Origin: Litoreibacter halocynthiae
Lineage (GTDB): Bacteria > Pseudomonadota > Alphaproteobacteria > Rhodobacterales > Rhodobacteraceae
Direction: 5' to 3'
DNA: 64,000 nucleotides
Assembly: GCF_004365635.1 (NCBI RefSeq)
Contig: NZ_SOBH01000001.1
Coordinates: forward strand, 1,054,001-1,118,000
The position numbers were made by a program, and so were the translations under genes. Each line of letters opens with the position of its first letter. Within the stretch, counting starts at the first letter, position 1. Positions 26,516-35,477 of the stretch are shown here, piece by piece. The notes under the pieces are model-generated. The model searched no databases. It saw only the letters and a list, made by a program, of their open reading frames with translations, and was not told the DNA's origin.

Positions 26516-27951
26516 GCAGATTTCCTTGGTTTGAGGGCAGGGGGCTTGGCCTCGGGCGACAGCATATGGGTCAGCGGGACCGAGGCCTCGATAATCGTAC
26601 CCTTATCGCTCGACAGCACCCGCAGCGTGCCTTTGAGCTGGTCGATCCGCTCTTGCATGTTGCGCAATCCAAGCCCGCCGATATTCTCGGAGGTGGGTCG
26701 CGCTGCGATGCCTGTGCCATTGTCGGTGATCCGCATGGTAGCGCCCGACCGGTGACCAAAGACTTCGATCGACACGTGGCTTGCATCCGCATGACGCTCG
26801 ACATTGGTTAAAGCCTCTTGCGCGATCCGGTACAAGGCGATCTTGGCGTCCTTGTCCAGCCGGTTGCGGAACACCACGGTTTTGAACTCGACCTCGGTTC
26901 CGGTGCGGCGGGAAAACTCCTCGATCAGCGATTTCAGGGCCGGACCAAGCCCCAGATCGTCCAGCACGCCGGGGCGCAAGTCGGCAGAGATGCGACGCAC
27001 CTCGTGAATGGCCTCGGTCAGCCCGCCAATGCCCTTGTCGAGACTTTCCGACGCCCGCGGATCGCCGCACATGACCCGCTTTGCGGCCAGTTCCAGCGTG
27101 TAGCGCACGCCGACCAGTATCTGGCTGATGCTGTCATGCAGCTCGCGCGCCACGCGGCCGCGTTCTTCTTCCTGCGTGTCGATAATCCTTTCGGTCAGCG
27201 CGCGCAGCTTGGCATCCGCAAGGCGGCGTTCGCGCAAATTCAGCAGCAATCCCGCGACGAACACCCCGAACAGGGCAAGACTGGTGATCAGCACGATATA
27301 GACGAAGGTTTTCTGGATACGGGCCTGCACCTCGGCCTCGGCGGCGGCCACCGTGCTTAGGACATCATCGATGAAGATACCCGTCCCGAGAGCCCATTTC
27401 CAATCCTGAAGCCCGATGACATATGTGACCATCCGCGCCGTCTCGCGGGTGGAGGGCTTGGCCCAGTCATAAGCATGATAGCCCCCGCCGGAACGCGCGG
27501 TGTCGATGATTGTATCGACCACAGGCACGCCGTTCAGGTCGCTGAGCCCTTTCCAGTTCTTGCCGATCAGGAAGGTCTGGCGCGGCGAGACCAGATTGTT
27601 CCCATCGTAATCATAGACAAAGAAAAACCCGTCCTGCCCGTAGATCATCGCGCTAAGTATTTGGGTTACCTGAAGTTTTGCGGCTTCGTCGTCAGGGGCC
27701 GCGTTGCCGTAGATTGACCCGATGGCGGTGCGTGCCAAAGACAGGTAGTTCTTCAACTCCGCGCGCTTGGCCTCGATCAGCTGGCTTTCAAGCTCGCGTA
27801 TTTCGCGCTCTGCAAGTTGGCGCGACTGCACCGTCACCATGACCGAAATCGCCGCCACCGCCAGCACAAGCGGCAAGCTCGTCAGCAGAAATATCTTCTG
27901 ACGGTACGATAGCGAAAAACGCTTTTTTATCGAGGTCCACAATCGGGACAT
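26512..27951 (-). CDS. Sensor histidine kinase with periplasmic single-Cache domain
   Basis: A 479-residue kinase. TM1 is at about 20-40, a periplasmic single-Cache-2-type domain at about 45-210 (DGFFFVYDYDGNNLVSP, GGYHAYDWAKPST, DWKWALGTGIFIDDV), TM2 at about 216-238, a HisKA_3 dimerisation domain with His272 in RVARELHDSISQILVG, and a HATPase domain (EALTNVERHADAS, RITDNGTGI, GGLGLRNMQER). Cache-2 sensors of this kind often bind small carboxylates, which fits the divergent TRAP transporter. The start at 27951 (MSRLWTSIKKRF) follows AGGGACG; 15 more codons upstream are less likely. Confidence 0.93.
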   Translation of the reverse strand: MSRLWTSIKKRFSLSYRQKIFLLTSLPLVLAVAAISVMVTVQSRQLAEREIRELESQLIEAKRAELKNYLSLARTAIGSIYGNAAPDDEAAKLQVTQILSAMIYGQDGFFFVYDYDGNNLVSPRQTFLIGKNWKGLSDLNGVPVVDTIIDTARSGGGYHAYDWAKPSTRETARMVTYVIGLQDWKWALGTGIFIDDVLSTVAAAEAEVQARIQKTFVYIVLITSLALFGVFVAGLLLNLRERRLADAKLRALTERIIDTQEEERGRVARELHDSISQILVGVRYTLELAAKRVMCGDPRASESLDKGIGGLTEAIHEVRRISADLRPGVLDDLGLGPALKSLIEEFSRRTGTEVEFKTVVFRNRLDKDAKIALYRIAQEALTNVERHADASHVSIEVFGHRSGATMRITDNGTGIAARPTSENIGGLGLRNMQERIDQLKGTLRVLSSDKGTIIEASVPLTHMLSPEAKPPALKPRKSA

Positions 27952-28057
27952 TAGCTGACCGTCCCTCCCTGAGATGGTCCGCGCAAGATGCGCCACGGCG
28001 CAATTCGCGTCAATGAGGTGCCATAAGCCGCGCGTTCGGCGAATTATTTTTTCAATC

Positions 28058-28073
28058 TACCCAGCGATGGGTA
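28058..28073. promoter_or_regulatory. NarL-type 7-2-7 operator between the two-component system and the TRAP operon
   Basis: TACCCAG-CG-ATGGGTA: two inverted heptamers with a 2-base gap. TACCCAG fits the NarL heptamer TACYYMT in six of seven bases, and the reverse of ATGGGTA is TACCCAT, a full match. It lies 103 bases upstream of the dctP ATG and 107 bases upstream of the sensor kinase start. The adjacent NarL-family regulator is the obvious candidate to bind it. Confidence 0.6.
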
Positions 28074-28175
28074 TTTAGCTTCCCGAAAAGCCTGCGTAAG
28101 GTCGCGACACTTGTAACGATCCGTCGAGTCATTGCGTAACCTGTGACCCGATGAAACCTTTGGGAGGAGACACCT

Positions 28176-29261
28176 ATGGATCGTCGTTCTTTTTTGAAAA
28201 CATCCGCACTTGGCGGCACCGCAGCGGCAGCAACGACTGCGCTGGCCGCACCGGCCTATGCGCAAGGTAAGCGCACGCTGACCATGGTCACCACGTGGGG
28301 ACGTGGCCTTGCAGGCGTGTTTGACGCCGCTCAGCACGCCGCTGACAGCATCACCGCCATGTCCGACGGCAACCTGACCGTCGACGTGAAAGCCGCAGGC
28401 GAGCTTGTTGGCGCGTTCGAAGTGTTTGACGCTGTGACCTCTGGTCAGGCTGACATGTACCACGGTGCAGACTACTACTTCGTTGGCCAGCACCCGGGCT
28501 ATGCGTTCTTTACGTCCGTGCCGTTCGGCATGACGGCACAAGAGTTGGCCAACTGGTATTACCACGGCAATGGCGCAGCTTTGCACGACGAGCTGGGCGA
28601 AATCTTCGGTCTGAAATCCTTCCTTGGCGGCAACACAGGCGCGCAGGCTGGTGGCTGGTTCCGCAAGGAAATCAATGGCCCCGAAGACTTCAACGGCCTG
28701 AAATTCCGTATGCCCGGCCTTGGCGGTCTGGCTTTGGGCAAACTGGGCGCATCTGTGCAGAACCTTCCCGGTGCTGAAGTGTACCAAGCGTTGGCCTCCG
28801 GCGCGATTGACGGTACCGAGTGGATCGGCCCATGGGCGGACGAAAAGGCCGGTTTCCAGGAAATCACCAAGACCTACTACACCGCAGGCTTCCATGAGCC
28901 GGGTGCTGGTCTGTCGATCGCTACCAACCGCGAAGTCTACGACTCGCTGTCGCCTGCGCACCAGAAGATCGTCGAGATCGCATCTGCAGAGGCCCACCAG
29001 TGGAACCTCGCGCAGTTCCTCAACAACAACGGTGCGGCGTTGCAGCGCCTGCAATCGGCTGGCGTGAAAACGCTGGAATTCCCAGACAGCGTTTGGGATG
29101 CGTTCGGTAAGGCCTCCGATGAAGTGCATCAGGAAAACATGGGCGACGAGCTCTACAAGAAGATCTTCGACGACTACCAAGCGTCGATGAAAGCATCTTC
29201 GGGCTGGATCCAGAAATCCGAAAGCGCCTACCGTTCGCAGCGCGACCGCGTTCTGGGCTAA
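28176..29261 (+). CDS. TRAP transporter substrate-binding protein (DctP family), Tat-exported
   Basis: A 361-residue periplasmic receptor. MDRRSFLKTSALGGTAAAATTALAAPAYA is a twin-arginine signal (RRSFLK). The mature part has TRAP receptor features: GELVGAFEVFDAVTSGQADMYHG, NGLKFRMPGLGGLALGKLGAS (conserved Arg for the substrate carboxylate), GAEVYQALASGAIDGTEWIGPWADE. It is close in style to TakP, the 2-oxoacid receptor of Rhodobacter, but the ligand is not proven. GGGAGGAG precedes the ATG. It is the first gene of the TRAP operon and is followed by a stable hairpin. Confidence 0.95.
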   Translation: MDRRSFLKTSALGGTAAAATTALAAPAYAQGKRTLTMVTTWGRGLAGVFDAAQHAADSITAMSDGNLTVDVKAAGELVGAFEVFDAVTSGQADMYHGADYYFVGQHPGYAFFTSVPFGMTAQELANWYYHGNGAALHDELGEIFGLKSFLGGNTGAQAGGWFRKEINGPEDFNGLKFRMPGLGGLALGKLGASVQNLPGAEVYQALASGAIDGTEWIGPWADEKAGFQEITKTYYTAGFHEPGAGLSIATNREVYDSLSPAHQKIVEIASAEAHQWNLAQFLNNNGAALQRLQSAGVKTLEFPDSVWDAFGKASDEVHQENMGDELYKKIFDDYQASMKASSGWIQKSESAYRSQRDRVLG

Positions 29262-29343
29262 GGTCAGCATTGCCATATAAGGCACTGATTTAAATATTGT
29301 TTCGGCCTGTTCTTGTTATGAGGGCGGGCCGAGACGCCAACCA

Positions 29344-29366
29344 AGCCGCCATGGGGATTGGCGGCT
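29344..29366 (+). repeat. Intercistronic hairpin between TRAP receptor and permease genes
   Basis: AGCCGCCA (29344-29351) pairs with TGGCGGCT (29359-29366) across a 7-base loop, with no T run after it. Such hairpins often protect the upstream message so that the binding protein is made in excess over the membrane subunits. Confidence 0.6.
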
Positions 29367-29390
29367 ACGGGGACATCAGGGGGGCACGCC

Positions 29391-30317
29391 ATGCTGGACG
29401 CAATCGTCTGGTTTTTCACCAACATCGCCATGTCATTCTACAACTTTGCATATGCGATCACGCATCCCGGGCAATGGCTGTCTTGGGTGCCCTATATCAA
29501 CCAATCCTTGCCAACGGCGGAGCATAAAGAAGCGCTAATGCGCTTTATCTATTATGGCGCCTCGGTGGAGCTGTTCTTCGTTGCCATCACCGCGTTTCTT
29601 GTGCTGCTGGCCATCGGGCTGTGGCGCAACGAATTCATGTGGGGCTGCGTGCGGGCCTTGGAAGGATTCGCCAACGTCATCGGCCGGATCGCCGCGTGGG
29701 CGGGCCTAATTATGGTCCTGCAACAAATCGTCATCATCTTCATGCAGCGCATTTTTGCGCGCGCCGAAATCTCCATGGGTTTCGGTATGAGCTTTTCCAA
29801 GGACATCAGCTGGTGGGCGGAGGAGCTGAAGCTCTACAACGCCCTCGTGGTGGCCTTGTGCGTCACCTATACATTCGTCCAAGGCGGGCATGTGCGGGTT
29901 GATCTTGTTTATTCCGCGGTCAGCTACCGCACCAAAAAGACCATCGACATGGTCGGATCACTGCTGTTCATGATGCCCGTCGCGGCGCTGACATGGCTTT
30001 ATGGCTGGTTCTTCTTGTGGCGGCATCTGGTGGTGCCGAACCCGTCGGCCTCCGACGCGCTGGACAAGCTGATGCTGAAATCACGCGCCTTGCGCTGGAA
30101 TATCGAAACCATCGGGTTCTCGCCCAACGGATTCAACGCATACTTCCTCTTCAAGATCCTGCTTTGCATGTTTACCGCCTTGGTGTTCTTGCAAGCGATC
30201 GCCTTCTTCATGCGCTCCTATCTGGAACGCAAGGAAGGGCCGGAGAGTGAGGGCAAATACCTCGACAAAGACCTGCTGGGCGATGAAGACGCCGAGCTTG
30301 TCGCAAATATACACTAA
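29391..30317 (+). CDS. TRAP transporter small permease subunit (DctQ type), enlarged
   Basis: A 308-residue membrane protein. Typical DctQ subunits have about 160-220 residues, so this is a long form with extra N-terminal membrane segments (LDAIVWFFTNIAMSFYNFAYAI; VELFFVAITAFLVLLAIGLW). The DctQ core lies further on (GRIAAWAGLIMVLQQIVIIFMQR, VVALCVTYTFVQGGHVRVDLVYSAVSYRTKK, VALTWLYGWFFLWR). VQGGHVRVDL is the DctQ signature. Start at 29391 after AGGGGGG. It pairs with an equally oversized large permease. Confidence 0.92.
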   Translation: MLDAIVWFFTNIAMSFYNFAYAITHPGQWLSWVPYINQSLPTAEHKEALMRFIYYGASVELFFVAITAFLVLLAIGLWRNEFMWGCVRALEGFANVIGRIAAWAGLIMVLQQIVIIFMQRIFARAEISMGFGMSFSKDISWWAEELKLYNALVVALCVTYTFVQGGHVRVDLVYSAVSYRTKKTIDMVGSLLFMMPVAALTWLYGWFFLWRHLVVPNPSASDALDKLMLKSRALRWNIETIGFSPNGFNAYFLFKILLCMFTALVFLQAIAFFMRSYLERKEGPESEGKYLDKDLLGDEDAELVANIH

Positions 30318-30329
30318 GGGGCTGAACCA

Positions 30330-32684
30330 ATGCTTTTCGGATTAGATGGCGTCGAAATCGGCCTGATTATCGTGTTCCTTTGCCTGTTCGGCGGGATCCT
30401 GTCGGGCTTTCCAGTGGCCTTCGCAATCGGTGGCGCGGGGATCATTTCCTTCGCAATCATCGCAGCGCTCGATACGGGCGGGCTGTTGATCCACCAAGCG
30501 ATTGACACAGGCTCCGCCGAATACGCCGCGTTACTGGCGGAAGGGCTGAAACCCGAAACCATATCCATGTTCCGATACCCCGACCTGCCAAGACTGGCCG
30601 AGCCGGTTTTCGTCCAAGGCTGGGAAGTCGCACTGGACCGCAATGTGTCGTTCATCGTGAACCGCATCAACGAGCGTGTGCTGGCAGGGGCGTCCATCGA
30701 AACGCTGCTGGCGGTGTTGATGTTCGTGCTGATGGGCATCACGCTGGAACGCTCCAAGATCGCCAACGACTTGCTGACAACGATGGCCCGCGTCTTCGGC
30801 CCGCTGCCCGGCGGTCTTGCCGTGTCGGTGGTTGTTGTGGGCGCGTTCCTTGCGGCGTCCACAGGGATCGTGGGGGCTACTGTGGTCACCATGGGCCTGC
30901 TGTCGCTGCCGACCATGTTGAAGAACAACTATTCGCCGGAACTTGCCACCGGAGTGATCGCCGCATCCGGCACACTTGGGCAGATCATTCCACCCTCCAT
31001 CGTGATCGTGCTTTTGGGCACGCTGGCCGGTGATCTTTATTCCGCCGCACAGGAAGCCCGCGCGCAAGAGGTCGGCTGCTCCGACGCGCTGACCTATCTG
31101 GGTGAGCCTGCGGTGGTGTCGGTCGGGACATTGTTCCAAGCAGCCCTTCTGCCGGGCATCATGCTGGCCTTGCTCTATGCGCTTTATGCCTTCGGGTACG
31201 CGGTGCTGAACCCGTCCAAAGCCCCTGCGGTCGAACTTGGCGCCGCCAATGGCGAGCCGATCCGCCGCTCCGAAGCCCTGACATGGTTCTTGTTCGCGCC
31301 AATCGGTTTGATAGTCGGGCTGATCCTGTTGATGCAGGTGAATATAATCGGGTCCCAAAACTTCCAGGTGGACAGCTTCTCTGACGCGGGTGAAACCGCA
31401 TCGCTGCGCACCAATGTCTCGGAGCAATGCCAAGGGGCGATGATCGAGCTGCACGGCGAAGAAGCGTGGGCCACCGCACTTGCCGAACAAGAGGTTATCG
31501 ACGCCGCTGGCGGTGTCGCCCAATCGGTCAAACTGACTGAGGAAGAACTGGCCGCCGCAATCGACACCAAGGTCGCCGCAGCTGCCCCGATTGGCACAGG
31601 TATCGCTGTGGGCTTGCTGCTTATCAGCCTGATGATCGTGGTCGCGCGGGGCGTATCCCCGACCGCCAATCCGGTGCCGCTGATCGTGGGGGTCGCCGGT
31701 ATCTTGCTCGCGATGCTGGTCGACACGCTTTTGATCGCGCCAACGACATCGCCCGGCACGACCTTCTTGCTGTTGCTCGCCCCGTTGGGCCTGATGCTGT
31801 ACGGGGCCAAATACGCCGCCGGAATCCTCGGGCGCAATGACCTGATCCGCGTGGTGTTCCCGCCGCTGGTTCTGATCGTCGCCGTTCTGGGCTCGATCCT
31901 TGGCGGAATTACCAACCCGACGCCTGCGGCGGCACTCGGGGCAGGCGGGGCAATCATGCTTGCGGCCTACCGCAAGCTGCAAGACGAGGGCCGGTCGGGG
32001 CGTATGGTGATCCTGACGACCTTCGCGATCATCATCATGATCCTTGTCGGGGTGAATTTTGACCTACGCGTCAATATCGAGGTGGTCAGCTTCGAGAACA
32101 CGCTGGCCTTCCTCGTCGCACAAGCCGCCTATCTGTTCGCGATGTTCGGGTTGTTCTTCGCCTGCTACGTGTTGTGGAACTACGGCGTCCTCAGCCCTGT
32201 GGTGCGGGAGACGGCCAAGGTCACATCCATGGTGTTCACCATCCTCATTGGCTCGCAGCTGTTGAACCTTGTGGTGATTTCCTTTGGCGGGGAGCACTAT
32301 ATCCAGCAGTTCCTGAAGTCCTTTGACAGCGAGCTTCAGGTCTTCATCATTGTGATGCTGGTGCTGTTCGTTCTGGGCTTCGTGCTCGACTTCCTCGAGA
32401 TCATCTACATCGTGATCCCGATTGTCGGGCCAGTGATCTACGGCGGCACAATGGACCCGAAATGGGTGACCATCATGATCGCGGTGAACCTGCAAACCTC
32501 GTTCCTGACACCACCCTTCGGCTTCGCCTTGTTCTACCTGCGCGGCGTGGCCCCGAAAGAGGTCACAACGGGGCATATCTACCGCGGGATTATCCCCTTC
32601 GTGCTTATTCAGGTGATGGCATTGGGCCTACTGGCCCTGTTCCCGTCGGTCGTGACCATCCTTCCGAACCTGATCGGGAACTGA
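30330..32684 (+). CDS. TRAP transporter large permease subunit (DctM type) with a large insertion
   Basis: A 784-residue membrane protein; DctM proteins usually have about 430. The N-terminal (FGGILSGFPVAFAIGGAGIISF; ASTGIVGATVVTMGLLSLPTML; ASGTLGQIIPPSIVIVLLG) and C-terminal parts (GGITNPTPAAALGAGGAIMLA; LDFLEIIYIVIPIVGPVI; NLQTSFLTPPFGFALFYLRGVAP) are normal DctM. Extra material lies at about 55-115 and about 340-505; the second block has a soluble, cysteine-containing part (NVSEQCQGAMIELHGEEAWA) and further membrane segments. ATG after AAGGGG, 12 bases past the small subunit. Long forms are known with 2-oxoacid-type TRAP systems. Confidence 0.93.
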   Translation: MLFGLDGVEIGLIIVFLCLFGGILSGFPVAFAIGGAGIISFAIIAALDTGGLLIHQAIDTGSAEYAALLAEGLKPETISMFRYPDLPRLAEPVFVQGWEVALDRNVSFIVNRINERVLAGASIETLLAVLMFVLMGITLERSKIANDLLTTMARVFGPLPGGLAVSVVVVGAFLAASTGIVGATVVTMGLLSLPTMLKNNYSPELATGVIAASGTLGQIIPPSIVIVLLGTLAGDLYSAAQEARAQEVGCSDALTYLGEPAVVSVGTLFQAALLPGIMLALLYALYAFGYAVLNPSKAPAVELGAANGEPIRRSEALTWFLFAPIGLIVGLILLMQVNIIGSQNFQVDSFSDAGETASLRTNVSEQCQGAMIELHGEEAWATALAEQEVIDAAGGVAQSVKLTEEELAAAIDTKVAAAAPIGTGIAVGLLLISLMIVVARGVSPTANPVPLIVGVAGILLAMLVDTLLIAPTTSPGTTFLLLLAPLGLMLYGAKYAAGILGRNDLIRVVFPPLVLIVAVLGSILGGITNPTPAAALGAGGAIMLAAYRKLQDEGRSGRMVILTTFAIIIMILVGVNFDLRVNIEVVSFENTLAFLVAQAAYLFAMFGLFFACYVLWNYGVLSPVVRETAKVTSMVFTILIGSQLLNLVVISFGGEHYIQQFLKSFDSELQVFIIVMLVLFVLGFVLDFLEIIYIVIPIVGPVIYGGTMDPKWVTIMIAVNLQTSFLTPPFGFALFYLRGVAPKEVTTGHIYRGIIPFVLIQVMALGLLALFPSVVTILPNLIGN

Positions 32685-32691
32685 TATTGCG

Positions 32692-32722
32692 CATCTGCCA
32701 CCTCGGATCGGGGTGGCAGATG
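32692..32722 (+). terminator. Hairpin at the end of the TRAP operon
   Basis: CATCTGCCAC (32692-32701) pairs perfectly with GTGGCAGATG (32713-32722). It starts 7 bases after the permease stop. There is no T run, so it may be a protective 3' structure or a weak terminator. Confidence 0.6.
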
Positions 32723-32917
32723 TGACACATCAGAATGATTAATTCATTGGAATTGCTCAGAAATCAGGCCGCTTCTGTCAACTAGCCGACAACGTCTTGC
32801 CTCGAGACCCGTATATGCTGAAAATGTTCGGTAACGAGTGATTTGTTTCCCCATTTTCTTGCTTTGGATGCGTCTCTTCAGGCATTCTGAGCGGGATAGG
32901 AACCTAAAAGGTAGCAA

Positions 32918-33616
32918 TTGGCCTTGAGAAATTCTGTTCTATTCCCCCAGCTGTTGGACGCCAGTATCCTTCGCGACCTATCGCGCGAAACGCAGGAGTT
33001 TTTTCTAGACAGCTGCAAACGTCGAACCTTCAAAGCCGGCGAAACGATGCTCCGCCAAGGCGAGCAAACCGACAGCATGTTGATCGTCGCGGAGGGCCGC
33101 ATCGAAGTCAGCTATGTGAACGAAACGGGGCATCACTCGATCATTTACCACGCGTTTTCCGGCAACGTGTTGGGGATGGTCGAAACCCTGTCAGAGCGCC
33201 CCTGCGCGGGAACCTGCAAAGCGCTGTCTGACACAACTGTTCTGATGTGTCGGCGCTCCGACCTGATCAAGAAAATGGCCTCCAAGGTGTTCGTTCGGAA
33301 TTTTGCCGCCGATTTGCACGACGTCCTTGCCCATGACAACCGGTTCAAATCTATCGACCAGTTCTTTAGCGCCGAGCAAAAGATCTGCGTCTATCTGGAA
33401 AAGCTGTCTCAAGACGGCTCGGTGTTCACTGAAAGCCAAGGCTATCTGGCCGATGTCGTGGGGTGTTCGCGTCAAACAGTGAACAAAGAACTCGGGCGTC
33501 TGCGTGATCGCGGGATCATCGAAATGACCAAAGCGGGCATCAGGATACTAGATATCAAAGCCCTGTCGAACCGCCTGACAGAATTGGGCGATACCAAAGC
33601 CACCGGCACAGGCTAG
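32918..33616 (+). CDS. Crp/Fnr-family transcriptional regulator
   Basis: A 232-residue regulator with an N-terminal cyclic-nucleotide-binding-type domain (FKAGETMLRQGEQTDSMLIVAEGRIEVSYVNETG, HAFSGNVLGMVETL) and a C-terminal winged helix (LADVVGCSRQTVNKELGRLRDRGIIEMTKAGIRILD). It lacks the N-terminal cysteine cluster of FNR and the exact cAMP-site residues of Crp, so its signal is unknown. The start is TTG at 32918 after AAAAGG; the second in-frame TTG is two codons later. It follows the TRAP operon by 230 bases and ends overlapping the convergent VOC gene by 4 bases. Confidence 0.88.
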   Translation: MALRNSVLFPQLLDASILRDLSRETQEFFLDSCKRRTFKAGETMLRQGEQTDSMLIVAEGRIEVSYVNETGHHSIIYHAFSGNVLGMVETLSERPCAGTCKALSDTTVLMCRRSDLIKKMASKVFVRNFAADLHDVLAHDNRFKSIDQFFSAEQKICVYLEKLSQDGSVFTESQGYLADVVGCSRQTVNKELGRLRDRGIIEMTKAGIRILDIKALSNRLTELGDTKATGTG

Positions 33617-34005
33617 GATTTCAGTTGAAGCAAGTCCCACCGGTTGCCCCAAGGATCCCACCACACGGCAACCTTGCCATAAGGCTCGTCACGCGGTGCT
33701 TCCTCGAAGGTGACGCCTGCGGCTGACATCCGCTGATAATCGGCGTCGAAATCATCGCTGTTCAGGAAGAACCCGACACGCCCGCCGGTCTGGTTGCCAA
33801 TGGCAGCGATCTGCGTGTCGCCTTTGGCCTCGGCCAGCAAAATGCGTGTCTCGGCGTCGGGCGAGGGGGCAATCAACACCCACCGCTTCCCGTTGCCCAT
33901 ATCGGTGTCTTCAATCAGGTGAAAGCCAGCGCGCTTCACATAGAATGAGATCCCGTCATCATAGCTCGGCACCACAATGGCGAAGGCCGAGATATGTCGG
34001 CTCAT
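33613..34005 (-). CDS. VOC (glyoxalase/bleomycin-resistance) family protein
   Basis: A 130-residue protein with the vicinal-oxygen-chelate fold pattern: [41 protein letters not shown] at the start and [16 protein letters not shown] at the end, the latter a common VOC C-terminal signature (DPxGNxxxL). The family includes glyoxalases, dioxygenases and resistance proteins; metal ligands cannot be assigned with confidence. Its ATG overlaps the TGA of bpt, so the two are probably co-translated. Confidence 0.88.
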   Translation of the reverse strand: MSRHISAFAIVVPSYDDGISFYVKRAGFHLIEDTDMGNGKRWVLIAPSPDAETRILLAEAKGDTQIAAIGNQTGGRVGFFLNSDDFDADYQRMSAAGVTFEEAPRDEPYGKVAVWWDPWGNRWDLLQLKS

Positions 34006-34829
34006 TCTTTCGGGGCGCGGGTGTCCGGCAGGCTGATGCGGGCGACCTGTTCGGCGATCGGGTCCACGGATAGCGGGTGCGTATCTTCGTCATAGTCCTC
34101 GGCGTCAGTCATCGACTGCCAAGCCCCGCCGCGGAAAATCTCCAGCGCGCCGAAACCGGCCTTGTAACCCATCTTCGGGGAACCCGGCACCCAGTAGCCC
34201 AGATAGACATAGGGCAGGCCCGCTTCTTGCGCGATGCGCACATGATCCAGAATGATATAGCTGCCAAGAGAATTGCGCGCCCAATCAGGGTCATAGAACG
34301 AATAGACCATCGACAATCCGTCATCGAGCACATCTGTCAGGCAGGTCGCGATCAGCTCGGGGCTATCGCCGGAGCGGTCCCAATATTCGATGACGCGGCT
34401 TTTGACCGGAGTCTCCTCGATCATCGCGGCAAACTCGAAAATATCCATATCGGCCATGCCACCATCTGCGTGACGCGAATCCAGATAGCGGCGGAACAAC
34501 TCGTATTGCTCTTCGGTGGCCCAAGGCGACGTCGCTTCGCGCTCCAGCACCTTATTGCGGTTCAGGCACCTGCGCTGGCTCCGGCTTGGCTTGAAATCGG
34601 CCACGCGGATGCGGGCTGACAAACAGGCGGAACAATCGGCGCAAGAGGGGCGATACAGCACGTTCTGGGACCGCCGAAAGCCTTGCTTGCTCAGGGTATT
34701 ATTCAAGGTATTCGCATGCTCGCCCTGCAACGCCGTGAACAGTTTACGTTCGCGGCGTTTGTCCAGATACGGGCAGGCCTGCGGGGCCGTGACGTAGAAC
34801 TGGGGGGCAATGGGTAGTGTGTGGCGCAT
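34002..34829 (-). CDS. bpt: Aspartate/glutamate leucyl- (arginyl-)transferase Bpt
   Basis: A 275-residue N-end-rule enzyme that adds a destabilising residue to N-terminal Asp or Glu and so marks proteins for ClpAP. It has the N-terminal zinc-ribbon-like cysteines of the ATE family ([16 protein letters not shown] and [26 protein letters not shown]) and the C-terminal part ([60 protein letters not shown]). Start [13 protein letters not shown] at 34829; the frame is open for 31 more codons upstream, without family features. Confidence 0.95.
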   Translation of the reverse strand: MRHTLPIAPQFYVTAPQACPYLDKRRERKLFTALQGEHANTLNNTLSKQGFRRSQNVLYRPSCADCSACLSARIRVADFKPSRSQRRCLNRNKVLEREATSPWATEEQYELFRRYLDSRHADGGMADMDIFEFAAMIEETPVKSRVIEYWDRSGDSPELIATCLTDVLDDGLSMVYSFYDPDWARNSLGSYIILDHVRIAQEAGLPYVYLGYWVPGSPKMGYKAGFGALEIFRGGAWQSMTDAEDYDEDTHPLSVDPIAEQVARISLPDTRAPKE

Positions 34830-34952
34830 GGAGCCTCGGGCAAGAGCAGTTCGACCAGAGCCTACCAATGCCCCTCGCGACTCACAAATGCTTTTTGGGG
34901 AGGGTCTCCGCACAGCTCTCATTTCTTTGAACTGTGCGGTGAAAAGGTGCCT

Positions 34953-35414
34953 TTAGTACCGGCCGGGCGTGTTAATCGCGACCACGCCGGTAAACATGTC
35001 ATGCAGGCCTTGCCCGCGATCGGTCATCAGCATCAGAAACACCGACGCAATTTGCGGGATGAAGAAGGCGCTGGCGATCATGAAGGCGATTGTGTGCAAC
35101 GCCGCCGCAGACCCGTCCAGCCGCTGGCCGTCATGGGCGCGCAATTCGATGTTGAACAACCGCATGCCCGGTGTGGCCGATGCCGCCCGGATCGAGCCGA
35201 TGCGGTAAACCAACGACACCACCAAGAACACCAGCGGGAACACGAACCACAGCAAAAACAGCGGGATGCTGGCAATCACGGCAGCAATTATGCCGATCAG
35301 AACCGTATCCACGACCCACGCCAACAGGCGTTTGACGCCGACGCCTTCGTAAAAGGCGGGCTGGGCATGGGGGTCGGGCAGGGCGTCGTAGGTGTCATTC
35401 ATAGTGAAAGACAT
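34953..35414 (-). CDS. RDD family membrane protein
   Basis: A 153-residue protein with three or four membrane segments. The RDD signature is seen in GVKRLLAWVVDTVLIGIIAAVIA (Arg then Asp in TM1) and SATPGMRLFNIELRAHDGQRLD after TM2. RDD proteins are of mostly unknown or proposed transport function. Two candidate ATGs are present (35414 and 35402); the first is used. It lies between bpt and the DUF2852 gene on the minus strand, after an intercistronic hairpin. Confidence 0.88.
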   Translation of the reverse strand: MSFTMNDTYDALPDPHAQPAFYEGVGVKRLLAWVVDTVLIGIIAAVIASIPLFLLWFVFPLVFLVVSLVYRIGSIRAASATPGMRLFNIELRAHDGQRLDGSAAALHTIAFMIASAFFIPQIASVFLMLMTDRGQGLHDMFTGVVAINTPGRY

Positions 35415-35447
35415 GGGGGTGAGTCTCCGGTTTTAAAAGGGGGTGCC

Positions 35448-35466
35448 GCGCCCCGAAAAGGGGCGC
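35448..35466. repeat. Intercistronic hairpin between DUF2852 and RDD genes
   Basis: GCGCCCC (35448-35454) pairs with GGGGCGC (35460-35466) around GAAAA. On the minus strand no T run follows directly. It is a partial terminator or stability element. Confidence 0.5.
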
Positions 35467-35477
35467 AGCGGGAAGAT

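Noticed and set aside
28044-29285. 413-codon minus-strand frame opposite the TRAP receptor gene
   Set aside because: It mirrors the receptor codons, lacks family features and has no ribosome site.
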